A stretch of 36,001 bases of DNA from Eggerthellaceae bacterium UBA5906 (GCA_002431805.1 DJEE01000122.1:1-36001); one strand, 5' to 3'. Counted from the first letter of the stretch, positions 1 to 9,260 are shown. The notes: a model not told the origin generated them from the sequence alone. A program made the numbers and translations.

Positions 1-221
1 ATGCCCTTGATCATCTTCGGGTCGCTCATGCGGGACACGCCGCCGGCTGCGCGAATGTCGGCAGGGATGCGTTCAAGCGCCATAACTGCGCAGGCGCCGG
101 CTTGCTCGGCGATGTGCGCCTGCTCGGGCGTGGTGACGTCCATGATAACGCCGCCCTTGAGCATTTGGGCAAGCTGGCGGTTCAAGGCAACGCGCTCCTG
201 CGCGGTTTGGGGCTCGGTCAT
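1..221 (-). CDS. pdxS: Pyridoxal 5'-phosphate synthase lyase subunit PdxS (N-terminal part)
   Basis: The first 73 codons are in the window; the gene continues beyond its left edge. PdxS condenses ribose 5-phosphate, glyceraldehyde 3-phosphate and ammonia (from the glutaminase PdxT) into PLP in the cytoplasm. The visible part begins [20 protein letters not shown] and contains family hallmarks: [27 protein letters not shown] and [12 protein letters not shown], the last near the start of the (beta/alpha)8 barrel. The ATG at 221 follows AAGGAG at a good distance. It is divergent from a MocR-type regulator gene, the usual context of pdxR/pdxST. pdxT is expected outside the window. Identification is from conserved motifs and is very secure. 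Confidence 0.97.
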   Translation of the reverse strand, partial: MTEPQTAQERVALNRQLAQMLKGGVIMDVTTPEQAHIAEQAGACAVMALERIPADIRAAGGVSRMSDPKMIKG

Positions 222-269
222 TTCCTACTCCTTCTCTAGGTATGTGGTATGTTCGGAGGATACGCCTTG

Positions 270-317
270 TCTGGTCATGTTACTATGTTCAAATCTGGTC
301 ATTTTTATATGACCAGA
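270..317. promoter_or_regulatory. Candidate PdxR/MocR operator: two direct and one inverted TCTGGTCAT copies
   Basis: In the divergent pdxS/regulator gap TCTGGTCAT occurs at 270-278 and 294-302 (24-bp period), and its exact reverse complement ATGACCAGA lies at 309-317, forming a perfect 9-bp inverted repeat around TTTTAT. Direct plus inverted repeats between a MocR gene and its target are typical for this regulator family. That this is the operator of the adjacent regulator is inferred. Confidence 0.7.
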
Positions 318-356
318 TGTTTAACGTGAAACACTCTGAGAAAGTGTGACGAACAT

Positions 357-1865
357 ATGTTCTCTTATGATATGAATTTGCGCGGAAATTGCAGCTTATA
401 CGACTATCTATACCGATGCATTCGCCACGACATTGCCCATGGCGTTATAGCGCCCGGCGAAAAGCTGCCTTCGAAACGTACGCTGGCAAGGCATTTGGGC
501 GTAAGCCTGATTACCGTCGAAGCCGCGTACGAACAGCTTGCGGCCGAAGGATACATTCGCTCGCGCGAGCGCTGCGGATATTACGCATGCGATCTTGCAC
601 CCGCTGCGCGCGTTAACGATAACGCCCCGGGAAACCAGGCCGCCCCGCAAGACCAGCAAGCCGTTTCCTGCTCGAACCCTGACCCCACCGCTAGCGCACC
701 CGTCAACGCGTACGCACCTCGATGCGGCATGTCGGCCGCCACACCGCTGCTTGCAGACTTCACGCACAGCACGTTCGCCACGCAGATGTTTCCGTACGCA
801 ACCTGGGCAAAGGTTGTGCGCCGCACGCTTGCCGACGAAAACGCCGCTTCGCTTGCCGACGCCGCCTCCGCCGCCGGGTCGCTGCAGCTGCGCCAAGCCA
901 TTGCCACCCACTTACACGAGTTCCGCGGCATGAACGTAGCGCCTGAGCAAATTGTGATCGGCGCCGGTTCACAAACGTTGTACCAACTTGTTGTACAACT
1001 GCTCGGCCGCAGCAAAACGTTCGCGATTGAAACCCCAGGCTACCCTCTGCTCACGCGCATGTACCAGCAGCAAAACGTGAATGTTTGTCACATCCCCTTA
1101 GACGAGTGCGGCATCAACATGACGGCGCTTGAACGTTCCGGCGCCACCGTCGCGCACATTATGCCGTCGCACCAGTTCCCCACCGGCGTTGTGACCACCG
1201 CCGCACGCCGACGCGAACTGCTGAACTGGGCGCGCGCAGGCAAGCAGTACCTCATCGAGGACGATTACGACTCCGAATTTCGCATGGCGGGCCGCCCCAT
1301 CCCGCCGCTGTTCAGCATCGATGCCGCCGAACGCGTGCTGTACATCAACTCGTTCGCCAAAAGCTTAGGTGCGGCATTCCGCATGGCGTACTTGGTGCTG
1401 CCCCCAAACCTTGCGGACCGGTTCCACGCGCAGCTGGGCTTTTACGCGAACACCGTCAGCCCGCTCGACCAGCTTGCCCTGGCCCATTTCATCGAGCAAG
1501 GGCATTACGAGCGCCACGTAAACCGCTTGCGCACCCATGCAAGGAAAACACAAGACGCCTTGGTCAGCGCCCTGCGCGAAGCATTCGGCGAACGTGTTGC
1601 CTTCACCGGACTCAACGACGGCTTGCACTTCACCATGCAGTTGAACAGCCCGCAAAGCGAACGCGAACTTGCCGCAGCAGCCGAAGCGGCCGGCGTCTGC
1701 ATTGCCCCGCTTGCAAGCTTCAGCAAGCCCGACCAGCCCGAGGCCACAGCACGCACAAGCGCAGCCAGCGCGTCCTCGCCCGCGCGCTTCATCCTGCGAA
1801 GCGACAGCGTTTCCGCCGAAGAAGCGCCCGCCGTAGCCGAAGCACTCGCAAAAGCCTGGCGATAG
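357..1865 (+). CDS. pdxR: MocR/PdxR-type GntR regulator with aminotransferase-like domain
   Basis: 502 residues with MocR architecture. An N-terminal GntR winged helix (about 12-80; GEKLPSKRTLARHLGVS and YEQLAAEGYI are typical) is joined by a long Ala/Pro-rich linker (about 82-125) to a fold-type I aminotransferase-like domain. PLP-binding signatures are seen: EDDYDSEF at 301-308 and NSFAKSLG with the probable Schiff-base lysine K335. MocR proteins use PLP as effector or cofactor and do not normally act as enzymes. Divergence from pdxS and the repeats between the genes suggest it is PdxR, sensing PLP and controlling pdxST. The ATG at 357 has no clear Shine-Dalgarno sequence; an in-frame ATG at 372 is the alternative. 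The family is secure; the PdxR name rests on context. Confidence 0.88.
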   Translation: MFSYDMNLRGNCSLYDYLYRCIRHDIAHGVIAPGEKLPSKRTLARHLGVSLITVEAAYEQLAAEGYIRSRERCGYYACDLAPAARVNDNAPGNQAAPQDQQAVSCSNPDPTASAPVNAYAPRCGMSAATPLLADFTHSTFATQMFPYATWAKVVRRTLADENAASLADAASAAGSLQLRQAIATHLHEFRGMNVAPEQIVIGAGSQTLYQLVVQLLGRSKTFAIETPGYPLLTRMYQQQNVNVCHIPLDECGINMTALERSGATVAHIMPSHQFPTGVVTTAARRRELLNWARAGKQYLIEDDYDSEFRMAGRPIPPLFSIDAAERVLYINSFAKSLGAAFRMAYLVLPPNLADRFHAQLGFYANTVSPLDQLALAHFIEQGHYERHVNRLRTHARKTQDALVSALREAFGERVAFTGLNDGLHFTMQLNSPQSERELAAAAEAAGVCIAPLASFSKPDQPEATARTSAASASSPARFILRSDSVSAEEAPAVAEALAKAWR

Positions 1866-1921
1866 AAAGGCAAGCCCGAGACGCCGCGTGGCGCACTTCG
1901 CTTCCCCAAGCCGCTCCAAAC

Positions 1922-1960
1922 AAAAAAGCGTGAACCAGGCACGCCCAGTCCACGCTTTCC
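1922..1960 (-). terminator. Rho-independent terminator of the aminotransferase gene
   Basis: AAAGCGTG (1925-1932) pairs with CACGCTTT (1951-1958), and the inner bases extend the stem with G-U pairs. Read on the minus strand the hairpin is followed by six T. It lies about 20 bp after the stop of the minus-strand aminotransferase. On the plus strand it may weakly stop the convergent regulator transcript. Confidence 0.8.
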
Positions 1961-1981
1961 ACCTACAAGTTCGCAAGCCGT

Positions 1982-3166
1982 TTATTCGGCGTCGTAAGAC
2001 TCCTTGAGCGCGCGCAGCGCCGGCAAGCTGTTCTCGATGGTTTCGCGCGCAATGCAATAGCTCATGCGCACCCAGCCCGGGCAACCGAAGCTGTCGGAAG
2101 GCACGATGAGCAGCTCTTGCTGCTTGGCACGGTCGGCGAACGCCTGCGCGTCAGGCTCAAGCGCGCGCACCCACAGGTAAAACGCGCCATCGGGCTGCAC
2201 GTATTCGTAACCCATTTCGTCAAGCGCCTCAGTAAGGATGCGGCGGTTGGTGGCATAGGCTTCCACGTCGGACGGCTCGTCCACACATGCGGCAATGACG
2301 CGCTGGAACAGCACCGGCGCGCACACATAGCCCAGCGCACGACCCGCGCCCGCCACGGCAGCAAACACCTGGTCAGCATCTTCGGCCAGGTCAGACACGT
2401 AAATGTAGCCGATGCGCTCGCCGGGCAAGCTCAGCGCTTTGGAATACGAGTAGCACACGATGGTGCGCGGGTAGATGGTGGGCACATACGGCACGTCCAC
2501 GCCGTACGTGATTTCGCGATACGGCTCGTCGCTAATCAGGTAAATGGGATGGCCCACCTCGGCTTCCTTCGCCTTGAGCATAGCCGCAAGCGCTTCCAGG
2601 TTATCGCGCGCGTACACCGAGCCAACCGGATTGTTCGGCGAATTGATGATAACGGCAGCCGTTTTTTCGTTCACCGCGGCACCCATGGCCTCAACGTCAA
2701 GCTGGAAGCTGGGAACCTGCGTGGGCACCTCAACACACGTGCAACCTGCGGTTTCAATCCACACCTTGTACTCGGGGAAATACGGCGTGGGCACAATAAC
2801 CTCTTCGCCGGGGCGCGCGATGGCGTTCAGCGTAATGTCGATGGATGCCGCAGCGCCCACGGTCATGTACACGTGGCTGGCTTGCGCGGGCACGCCCCAA
2901 CGGCGCGCAATGCTATCGGCAATAGCCTGGCGCACCTCAGGAACACCGGCGGCCGGCGAGTACGCGTGCAGCGCCTGCGCGGGCTGCTTCATAAGCTCGG
3001 CCACGGTGTCTGCCACCTTTTGCGGCGCGGGCACGCTGGGGTTGCCGATAGAGTAATCGAACACCTTGTCGTCGCCTATTTCGGCCTTGCGCTTCAGACC
3101 GTACGCGAACAGCTCGCGGATTGCGGAGGGCTCGTTGCCCAGGCCGTACATTCTTTCGTTGATCAT
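1982..3166 (-). CDS. Class I/II pyridoxal-phosphate aminotransferase
   Basis: 394 residues, usual length for a fold-type I (AspC-like) aminotransferase. Seen: the substrate-side tyrosine region AYSPAAG (69-75), INSPNNPVG (174-182), ISDEPY (211-216), the PLP Schiff-base motif SYSKALSLPGERIGY with K243, and a C-terminal RMSYC supplying the carboxylate-binding arginine. It should transfer an amino group between an amino acid and a 2-oxo acid in the cytoplasm; the substrate cannot be read from sequence (aspartate, aromatic or alanine types are all possible). It is convergent with the MocR gene and has its own terminator. The ATG at 3166 follows AGGAGCACATCC. Closeness to PLP synthesis genes may be incidental. 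Confidence 0.9.
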   Translation of the reverse strand: MINERMYGLGNEPSAIRELFAYGLKRKAEIGDDKVFDYSIGNPSVPAPQKVADTVAELMKQPAQALHAYSPAAGVPEVRQAIADSIARRWGVPAQASHVYMTVGAAASIDITLNAIARPGEEVIVPTPYFPEYKVWIETAGCTCVEVPTQVPSFQLDVEAMGAAVNEKTAAVIINSPNNPVGSVYARDNLEALAAMLKAKEAEVGHPIYLISDEPYREITYGVDVPYVPTIYPRTIVCYSYSKALSLPGERIGYIYVSDLAEDADQVFAAVAGAGRALGYVCAPVLFQRVIAACVDEPSDVEAYATNRRILTEALDEMGYEYVQPDGAFYLWVRALEPDAQAFADRAKQQELLIVPSDSFGCPGWVRMSYCIARETIENSLPALRALKESYDAE

Positions 3167-3379
3167 GGATGTGCTCCTTGCGTGCGAGTGCGCTTCATGC
3201 GCGAAATAATCTCGCAGTTCAGATTAGCACTTTGCGGCGGAAATCTAACGAGACGCCGTCATTCGGTAAGCGCAAAGTCGAAACGGAATTGGAACCACGA
3301 GAAGCTCCCGTATAAGTCCCTTTGCGGTGCTTTGCTTGCCGGGCGGCATCTTCATTCCGAAAGATTGGAGGTGTTGCCG

Positions 3380-3460
3380 ATGGATACGAACACGGTTTTG
3401 GCGCTTTGCGCGATTTTCACGGTTGTAATCGGTATCGTCGGCCTTGGCCGGGACAAGTAA
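3380..3460 (+). CDS. 26-residue hydrophobic peptide, possible type I toxin (holin-like family)
   Basis: The peptide MDTNTVLALCAIFTVVIGIVGLGRDK has an acidic/polar N-terminus, one membrane-spanning stretch (about 6-22) and a short charged tail, the build of small membrane toxins. The ATG is preceded by GATTGGAGGTGTTGCCG, a strong ribosome binding site. About 110 bases of leader (from about 3285) carry elements such as AACCACGAGAAGCTCCC and CTTCATTCCGAAAGATTGGAGG, which I recall as conserved upstream of Firmicutes 'putative holin-like toxin' genes, a group suspected to be type I toxin-antitoxin loci. The antitoxin RNA has not been identified here. Coding status is moderately sure; toxin function is inferred from memory of the family. 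Confidence 0.5.
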   Translation: MDTNTVLALCAIFTVVIGIVGLGRDK

Positions 3461-3786
3461 ACAGCATTTAGGCAATAGAAAACCCGGCAGTCCGTGGAAA
3501 GATAGCCGGGTGCTCTAACGTACGATGTCGCCCGTCATGCCGGGGCACCGCACCCCATATGATACACGCCGCGCAACCAGCGTGCAATAAGCCCAAACCC
3601 AAAACCACCCTCTCCGCGTTCCCGTAAAACGCCGCAAGCGTTCGATAACAATCCGTCACCGTCGCAGGCCTAGGTTGCGCTACAATAACCGCAGAACACG
3701 GGTGCGCAACCGGGAGGGTACGCGCCTGGGCCAACCTAACAAATCCGCGTACGCGCACAGCGCGGCGCACAAGGAAAGGGGTTCTT
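3461..3786. other. Gene-free interval between the small peptide and uspA
   Basis: 326 bp with no convincing reading frame. It holds the hairpin at 3482-3511 and a candidate -10 hexamer TACAAT at 3681-3686 (in CGCTACAATA) about 100 bp before the universal stress gene. A strong AAGGAAAGGGG ribosome binding site follows at its end. Confidence 0.6.
3473..3511 (-). terminator. Terminator-like hairpin after the small membrane peptide
   Basis: ACCCGGC (3482-3488) pairs with GCCGGGT (3505-3511) around a 16-base loop. On the minus strand the stem is followed by TTTTCTATT, so it reads best as a minus-strand terminator; it could end an antisense RNA or weakly end the peptide mRNA on the plus strand. 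Confidence 0.5.
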
Positions 3787-4230
3787 ATGGCTTTCGGTTA
3801 CAATCGCATTTTCGCAGCTCTTGATGGTGCTTCCACGCAACGTGCGGTTATGGAACGCGCAATTGCCTTGGCAGCCGAGGAGCACGCCGAGCTCACGTTC
3901 GGCCACGTTATCGACTCCGTGCCCTACGAGGCTTCCGGTGTTGACTTCGAGCTTCTGTGCAAGGAAGGCAAGGTTCGCATTGAAACCGACTTGGCCGACC
4001 TGCTGGAAAAGGCTCGCAACAACCCCGATATCCCCAGCGTGCAGCTGGTAGTTCGCGCCGGCCGCATCACCGACACGCTGCAAAAGCAGCTCATCGAGCC
4101 CATCGAGCCCGACCTGGTCATCTGCGGCGAGCGTGGCCTGAGCAACATCAAGTACGTGTTCGTGGGCAGCGTTTCCACCTTCCTCATCCGTAACGTCCGC
4201 TGCGACGTACTGGTAGTCAAGGAAGACTAG
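3787..4230 (+). CDS. Universal stress protein, UspA family, ATP-binding type
   Basis: 147 residues, the standard length of a single Usp domain. It starts with FGYNRIFAALDGAS, the first beta strand with the conserved Asp. The C-terminal part carries GERGLSNIKYVFVGSVS, fitting the ATP-binding signature G-2X-G-9X-G-(S/T), followed by the final strand CDVLVVKED. UspA proteins are cytoplasmic, bind ATP as dimers and accumulate under starvation or stress; the partner here is unknown. The ATG is preceded by AAGGAAAGGGG. It is a single-gene unit with a perfect terminator 30 bp downstream and a candidate promoter about 100 bp upstream. Confidence 0.95.
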   Translation: MAFGYNRIFAALDGASTQRAVMERAIALAAEEHAELTFGHVIDSVPYEASGVDFELLCKEGKVRIETDLADLLEKARNNPDIPSVQLVVRAGRITDTLQKQLIEPIEPDLVICGERGLSNIKYVFVGSVSTFLIRNVRCDVLVVKED

Positions 4231-4261
4231 CGAAAGCAGGCACGAAAGCGCCGATGCATGC

Positions 4262-4291
4262 AAAAACGGGAGTCGAAAGACTCCCGTTTTT
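4262..4291 (+). terminator. Rho-independent terminator of the universal stress gene
   Basis: A perfect 13-bp stem AAAAACGGGAGTC / GACTCCCGTTTTT (4262-4274 and 4279-4291) is closed by a GAAA tetraloop and ends in five T. The A-tract on the other side makes it bidirectional. Confidence 0.93.
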
Positions 4292-4341
4292 CGTTTGCGC
4301 ACGTTCGCGTGAAGGGGGCATGTTCGGCCAGGGGGGGCTAC

Positions 4342-4431
4342 CGTGAACATGGGGACGGAGGGGCTGTTCACGATTGCCCCTTCATTTCCCAAAACTTCAC
4401 CGTGAACACCCGCTCCGTCCCCATGTTCACG
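4342..4431. repeat. Long palindromic repeat, REP/BIME-like, with 19-bp arms
   Basis: CGTGAACATGGGGACGGAG (4342-4360) and its exact reverse complement (4413-4431) flank 52 bases that contain further pieces: GGGGC/GCCCC and extra GTGAAC/GTTCAC words. It lies between the convergent ends of the universal stress gene and the TauE-type permease. A GGGACGG word also occurs in a second palindrome at 10572-10597. It is probably a dispersed repeat; no transposase is nearby. Confidence 0.75.
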
Positions 4432-4461
4432 CAAGCGTTGTCCCGAACACCCCTCGCCCGC

Positions 4462-5178
4462 CTACGACGTGATCAGCAGAACGGCGCCGATGACCAGCAG
4501 CAAGATGTAAGTGAGCTTCAAGAAACGCTGCTGGCTGATGTGCTTGGACAGCTTTCCGCCCACCACCGTGGCAAGCGCGATAAGCGGGATGCAGCACGCA
4601 ACCATAATCCACACCTCGCCCGTGAAATGGCCCTGCTGAATCTGGAAGATGGCGTACAGGAAATTCAGAATGCCCCACACGGCCGAAAGCGTAGCGCGAA
4701 ATTGTTCTTTGTCCGTAAGCTTCTGAACTGCATAAATAACAAGCAGTGCGCCGCCGGAAACGAACATGCCCTGAATAAGACCGGCGGCCACCAGCACGCC
4801 CCACAGCGCCCACTCCGGCAGGAACGATTGCTTTTTCTGCGCAAGATTTTTAATGCCAACAGCAAGGATGACCAGGCCGTATATCTTCAGCAGCGCATGC
4901 AGCGGGATAACGGAGTCAAGCCATGCGCCCAGCGCCACGAACGGCAGCATCACGCCAACGATTTTGCCCAGTTCGCGCCAATGGATGCTTTTGCGGTTCA
5001 GCACCGCAAGCAGCGTGCACGCCAAAAAGCCCGTGGCATTTAGGATGGACACCGAACTTTGCAGGCCCAGCGTATACGTGCCCACGGGCATGCAGAAGAT
5101 ATTGCCGGCAAAACCGGTGATAGCCTGCACGGTGTAGCCGAACAAAAACACCGCCAGGAAAATGACGTTCTTAGCCAA
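4462..5178 (-). CDS. TauE/SafE-family membrane permease
   Basis: 238 residues and almost entirely hydrophobic, with about eight predicted membrane helices in two halves. The family proteins export or import sulfur-containing anions or organic acids, such as sulfite, sulfoacetate or taurine-related compounds. Seen motifs are GYTVQAITGFAGNIFCMPVG in the first half and GLIQGMFVSGGALLVIY in the second, the paired glycine-rich stretches of this family. The open frame extends upstream to 5589, but homology begins at LAKNVIFLAVFLFGY, so I chose TTG at 5178, preceded by CGAGGG at about seven bases. It is divergent from the pxp operon. Its substrate is unknown. Confidence 0.85.
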   Translation of the reverse strand: MAKNVIFLAVFLFGYTVQAITGFAGNIFCMPVGTYTLGLQSSVSILNATGFLACTLLAVLNRKSIHWRELGKIVGVMLPFVALGAWLDSVIPLHALLKIYGLVILAVGIKNLAQKKQSFLPEWALWGVLVAAGLIQGMFVSGGALLVIYAVQKLTDKEQFRATLSAVWGILNFLYAIFQIQQGHFTGEVWIMVACCIPLIALATVVGGKLSKHISQQRFLKLTYILLLVIGAVLLITS

Positions 5179-5367
5179 CCAAAACCCTCGTTCTCTTCCA
5201 ACAGCGCAGCGCACGCCTTTTACCGCGTGCGGGCATCTTTTTGCAGGCAAATAGCGTGCTTGGCCACTATCATCAAAATAAGTTGCAAGTATATTACCAA
5301 AATGCCATTTTACGGCCATTTGCTTTAGCATAGGGGACATCACACATCGAGGAACGTAGGGTATCAA

Positions 5368-6096
5368 GTGGCTGGATTCGATATCACCATTGCAGGCGAC
5401 TCGGCTATCAACCTTGAGTTCGCCAAAACCATATCGCCGCAAACCAGCGGCATGATCCGCGTTGCGGCGCAAACGCTCACGGACGACCCCATACCGGGCA
5501 TCACCGAACTGGTGCCTACGTTCTGCTCGCTTATGGTTACGTACGACCCGTGCGTTATCGGTTACGACGAGCTGTGCCAGCGCGTGCACGGCAAGCTGCG
5601 TAACCTTACGGCGGCGGAGTCAAGCGTGAAGCGCATCGTGGTTATCCCCGTGTGCTACGGCGGCGAATTCGGACCCGATTTGCACACGGTTGCCTACCAT
5701 GCCGGCATGAGCGAGCAAGACGTCATCGCACTGCACAGCGCGCACGACTACCTTATTGACATGCTGGGCTTCTTGCCTGGCTTTGCCTACTTAGGGGGGC
5801 TTGACCCGCGGCTGCACACGCCGCGCCTAGCCGAGCCTCGCACGGAAATCCCCGCAGGCAGCGTGGGCATTGGCGGAGCGCAAACGGGCATTTACCCGCT
5901 TGCAAGCCCAGGCGGGTGGCAAATCATAGGCCGCAGCCCCGTGCGCCCGTACGACCCCGATCGCGAGCACCCCATTTTGTATCGCGCCGGCGAATACCTG
6001 CGCTTCCAGCCTATCAGCCGCGCGCAGTACGACGCCATCGAGGCGCAAATTGCCGCAGGCGGCTATGAATGCGACGTCATTGTGGAGGAGGCGTAG
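5368..6096 (+). CDS. pxpB: 5-oxoprolinase subunit PxpB (KipI / allophanate hydrolase subunit 1 family)
   Basis: 242 residues. The family signature is clear at about 130-190: MLGFLPGFAYLGGLDP, TPRLAEPRTEIPAGSVGIGG, GIYPLASPGGWQIIGRSP. PxpB acts with PxpC and PxpA to hydrolyse 5-oxoproline (pyroglutamate) to glutamate at the cost of ATP. The same fold forms half of the carboxyltransferase of urea carboxylase; in Bacillus subtilis KipI also inhibits the sporulation kinase KinA. A GTG start at 5368 is favoured because GTAGGG lies eight bases before it. It is the first gene of the operon; its stop is four bases before the pxpC start, indicating coupled translation. Confidence 0.93.
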   Translation: MAGFDITIAGDSAINLEFAKTISPQTSGMIRVAAQTLTDDPIPGITELVPTFCSLMVTYDPCVIGYDELCQRVHGKLRNLTAAESSVKRIVVIPVCYGGEFGPDLHTVAYHAGMSEQDVIALHSAHDYLIDMLGFLPGFAYLGGLDPRLHTPRLAEPRTEIPAGSVGIGGAQTGIYPLASPGGWQIIGRSPVRPYDPDREHPILYRAGEYLRFQPISRAQYDAIEAQIAAGGYECDVIVEEA

Positions 6097-6100
6097 AACC

Positions 6101-7234
6101 ATGGGCGTTACCGCAATCAAACCGGGCATCTTAACCACCGTGCAGGACCAGGGCCGAACCGGATATCTGGGCAGCGGCTTTAGCCCGTCGGGCGTTATGG
6201 ACGCGCGCGCCCTGCGCATAGGCAACCTGCTGGTTGACAACCCGCCCGATGCCCCTGTACTGGAGTTTTGCCTGGCCGGGCCCACGTTGCGCTTCACCAC
6301 GAACACCTATGTTGCCATCACCGGCGGCGATTTCCGCGCCACACTTGACGGCAAACCTGCGCCCATGTACACGGCGCTTGCGGTGCATCGCGGCAGCGTG
6401 CTTGCGTTCGGCGCACCGAAATGCGGCATGTACGGCTACCTGGCCATTGCCGGCGGCTCCATCAATGCGCCCGAGGTTATGGGCAGCCGTTCCACCAACC
6501 TGAAGTGCGGCATCGGCGGATGGAAGGGCCGTGCGCTCATCACCGGCGACTACCTGCCGTTTCGCACGCGCAACATCGATTTCCTGCCGAATTTGGGCTC
6601 TCACACCGTGGAACGAGACGACGCGTTCTATGGCTACAACGACAGCGAAATCACGCTGCGCGTGGTGCCCGGCCCCCAAGAAGACCTGTTCACGCAGGAG
6701 GGTGTAGACACGTTCTACGGGCAGAAGTACACCACCACAAGCCGCTGCGACCGCATGGGGTTCCGCCTAGACGGTCCCGAAATTGAAACGGTGAACGGCA
6801 GCGACATTATTTCCGATGGCATCGCGCTTGGCGCCGTGCAAATCCCCGCCGACGGCCGGCCCATCATCATGCTAGCCGACCGCCAAACCACGGGCGGCTA
6901 CGCGAAAATTGGCACCGTATGCAGCGTTGACCTGCCAAAACTGGTGCAGTGCACACCGGGGCGCGCCATCCGATTCACACCCGTTACCGTGCAGGAAGCG
7001 CAAGAGCTGTACCGCCAGGAAGCGCGACATATGGAAGCGCTGGCGAAAATGGTAAAGCGCCCGTGCTACGGCGGCGTTTCACCCCGACGAACGGCCCGAC
7101 GTCTGACGCCCATTTTGGAAGCGCAAGCCCGCGCGCACGCGTCAGGTAATCAGAAACTGTGGATTGAGCTGGGCAAAACCGAGAAAGAACGCTTGACGGC
7201 CGCTGAGGGCGCCGCAAGCGAAGCAAACCGATAG
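6101..7234 (+). CDS. pxpC: 5-oxoprolinase subunit PxpC (KipA / allophanate hydrolase subunit 2 family)
   Basis: 377 residues. The N-terminus GILTTVQDQGRTGYLGSGFS followed by SGVMDARALRIGN is the hallmark of the KipA/AHS2 family; GYLAIAGGS, SRSTNLKCGIGG and the late GRPIIMLADRQTTGGYAKIG also fit. It pairs with PxpB in the ATP-dependent 5-oxoprolinase and is homologous to the second carboxyltransferase half of urea carboxylase. The ATG at 6101 uses a GGAGG inside the end of pxpB. The last 50 or so residues are charged and helical, beyond the core domain. accB follows after eight bases, binding the biotin genes tightly into the same transcript. Confidence 0.93.
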   Translation: MGVTAIKPGILTTVQDQGRTGYLGSGFSPSGVMDARALRIGNLLVDNPPDAPVLEFCLAGPTLRFTTNTYVAITGGDFRATLDGKPAPMYTALAVHRGSVLAFGAPKCGMYGYLAIAGGSINAPEVMGSRSTNLKCGIGGWKGRALITGDYLPFRTRNIDFLPNLGSHTVERDDAFYGYNDSEITLRVVPGPQEDLFTQEGVDTFYGQKYTTTSRCDRMGFRLDGPEIETVNGSDIISDGIALGAVQIPADGRPIIMLADRQTTGGYAKIGTVCSVDLPKLVQCTPGRAIRFTPVTVQEAQELYRQEARHMEALAKMVKRPCYGGVSPRRTARRLTPILEAQARAHASGNQKLWIELGKTEKERLTAAEGAASEANR

Positions 7235-7242
7235 GAGCACCA

Positions 7243-7788
7243 ATGACCACGAACGAGACGAACGCCGAAACCACACTGCACCAGCAGGAAATGCAGCAGC
7301 GTCGCGAGAACATCCTGGATTTGCTTGACATCATGGACGAGGGCAACCTCACCGCGCTGCGCTTCAAAGATGGCAGCGTGGAAATCGAGCTTGAGCGCAC
7401 GCCGGCACCGGGCGGCATTTCCTCGTCAACCCTGCCGCTTATGGCCGAGCGCGTCGGCCAGCTGCTGAACGCGCGCGAAGACCTCACGGGTGTCACCGCC
7501 GGTGCCGCCAGCGCGCCCATGCCCGCCGAGGACGACTCGGTCAGCGTGGTGCGCAGCCCCATGGTGGGCACGTTCTACGTGGGGCCCAGCCCCGACGAAG
7601 AGCCATTCGTCAAGGTGGGCCAAGAGGTGCTTACCGGCCAGACGCTGGCCATCGTGGAAGCCATGAAGATGATGAACGAAATCACGGCTCCCGCGCCCGG
7701 CGTGGTTACCGAGGTGCTTGCCGCCAACGGTGCGCAGGTTGAGTACGACCAGCCGCTGTTCCGCATTGCCACCAGCGCAAACGCGTAA
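7243..7788 (+). CDS. accB: Biotin carboxyl carrier protein
   Basis: 181 residues. The biotinyl domain (about 103-177) contains the biotin attachment motif EAMKMMNE with K142 and the AccB-type thumb segment SPMVGTFYVGPSPDEEPF. The N-terminal part (about 18-53, ILDLLDIMDEGNLTALRFKD) resembles the AccB N-terminal domain; a linker rich in Ala and Pro joins the two. The protein carries carboxybiotin between a biotin carboxylase and a carboxyltransferase. Acetyl-CoA carboxylase is the default partner, but the gene lies between pxpC and accC in a 5-oxoprolinase operon with no accA/accD, so it may serve PxpB/PxpC instead. The ribosome binding site AGGAG is six bases before the ATG. Confidence 0.94.
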   Translation: MTTNETNAETTLHQQEMQQRRENILDLLDIMDEGNLTALRFKDGSVEIELERTPAPGGISSSTLPLMAERVGQLLNAREDLTGVTAGAASAPMPAEDDSVSVVRSPMVGTFYVGPSPDEEPFVKVGQEVLTGQTLAIVEAMKMMNEITAPAPGVVTEVLAANGAQVEYDQPLFRIATSANA

Positions 7789-7796
7789 AAGCACCC

Positions 7797-7812
7797 GCGG
7801 GCTTGCGCCCGC
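7797..7812 (+). other. Small hairpin between accB and accC
   Basis: GCGGGC (7797-7802) and GCCCGC (7807-7812) form a 6-bp stem with a TTGC loop in the 78-bp accB-accC gap. There is no T run, so it more likely tunes mRNA processing or expression ratio than terminates. Confidence 0.4.
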
Positions 7813-7866
7813 CAACGCGGCCTGGCGCCGCAACCACCAGCACGAACTTTTGGGAAAGCGAACCAT

Positions 7867-9222
<1,356 letters not shown>

Positions 9223-9228
9223 GTTTTG

Positions 9229-9260
9229 CCGCCGTCGAGCCATGTGCTCGGCGGCGGTTT
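9229..9260 (+). terminator. Strong hairpin after accC, possible partial terminator
   Basis: CCGCCGTCGAGC (9229-9240) pairs with GCTCGGCGGCGG (9246-9257), 12 bp with one G-U pair and a CATGT loop, followed only by TTT. The stem starts seven bases after the accC stop. It may end or reduce transcription between accC and the DUF1445 gene, or protect the upstream mRNA end. Confidence 0.6.

Noticed and set aside
1..312. Plus-strand open frame of 103 codons at the left edge
   Set aside because: It is the complement of pdxS, whose protein sequence is unmistakable on the minus strand.
2117..3460. 447-codon plus-strand frame over the aminotransferase
   Set aside because: Antisense shadow of a clear PLP aminotransferase; only its last 26 codons (from 3380) have a ribosome binding site and a plausible product.
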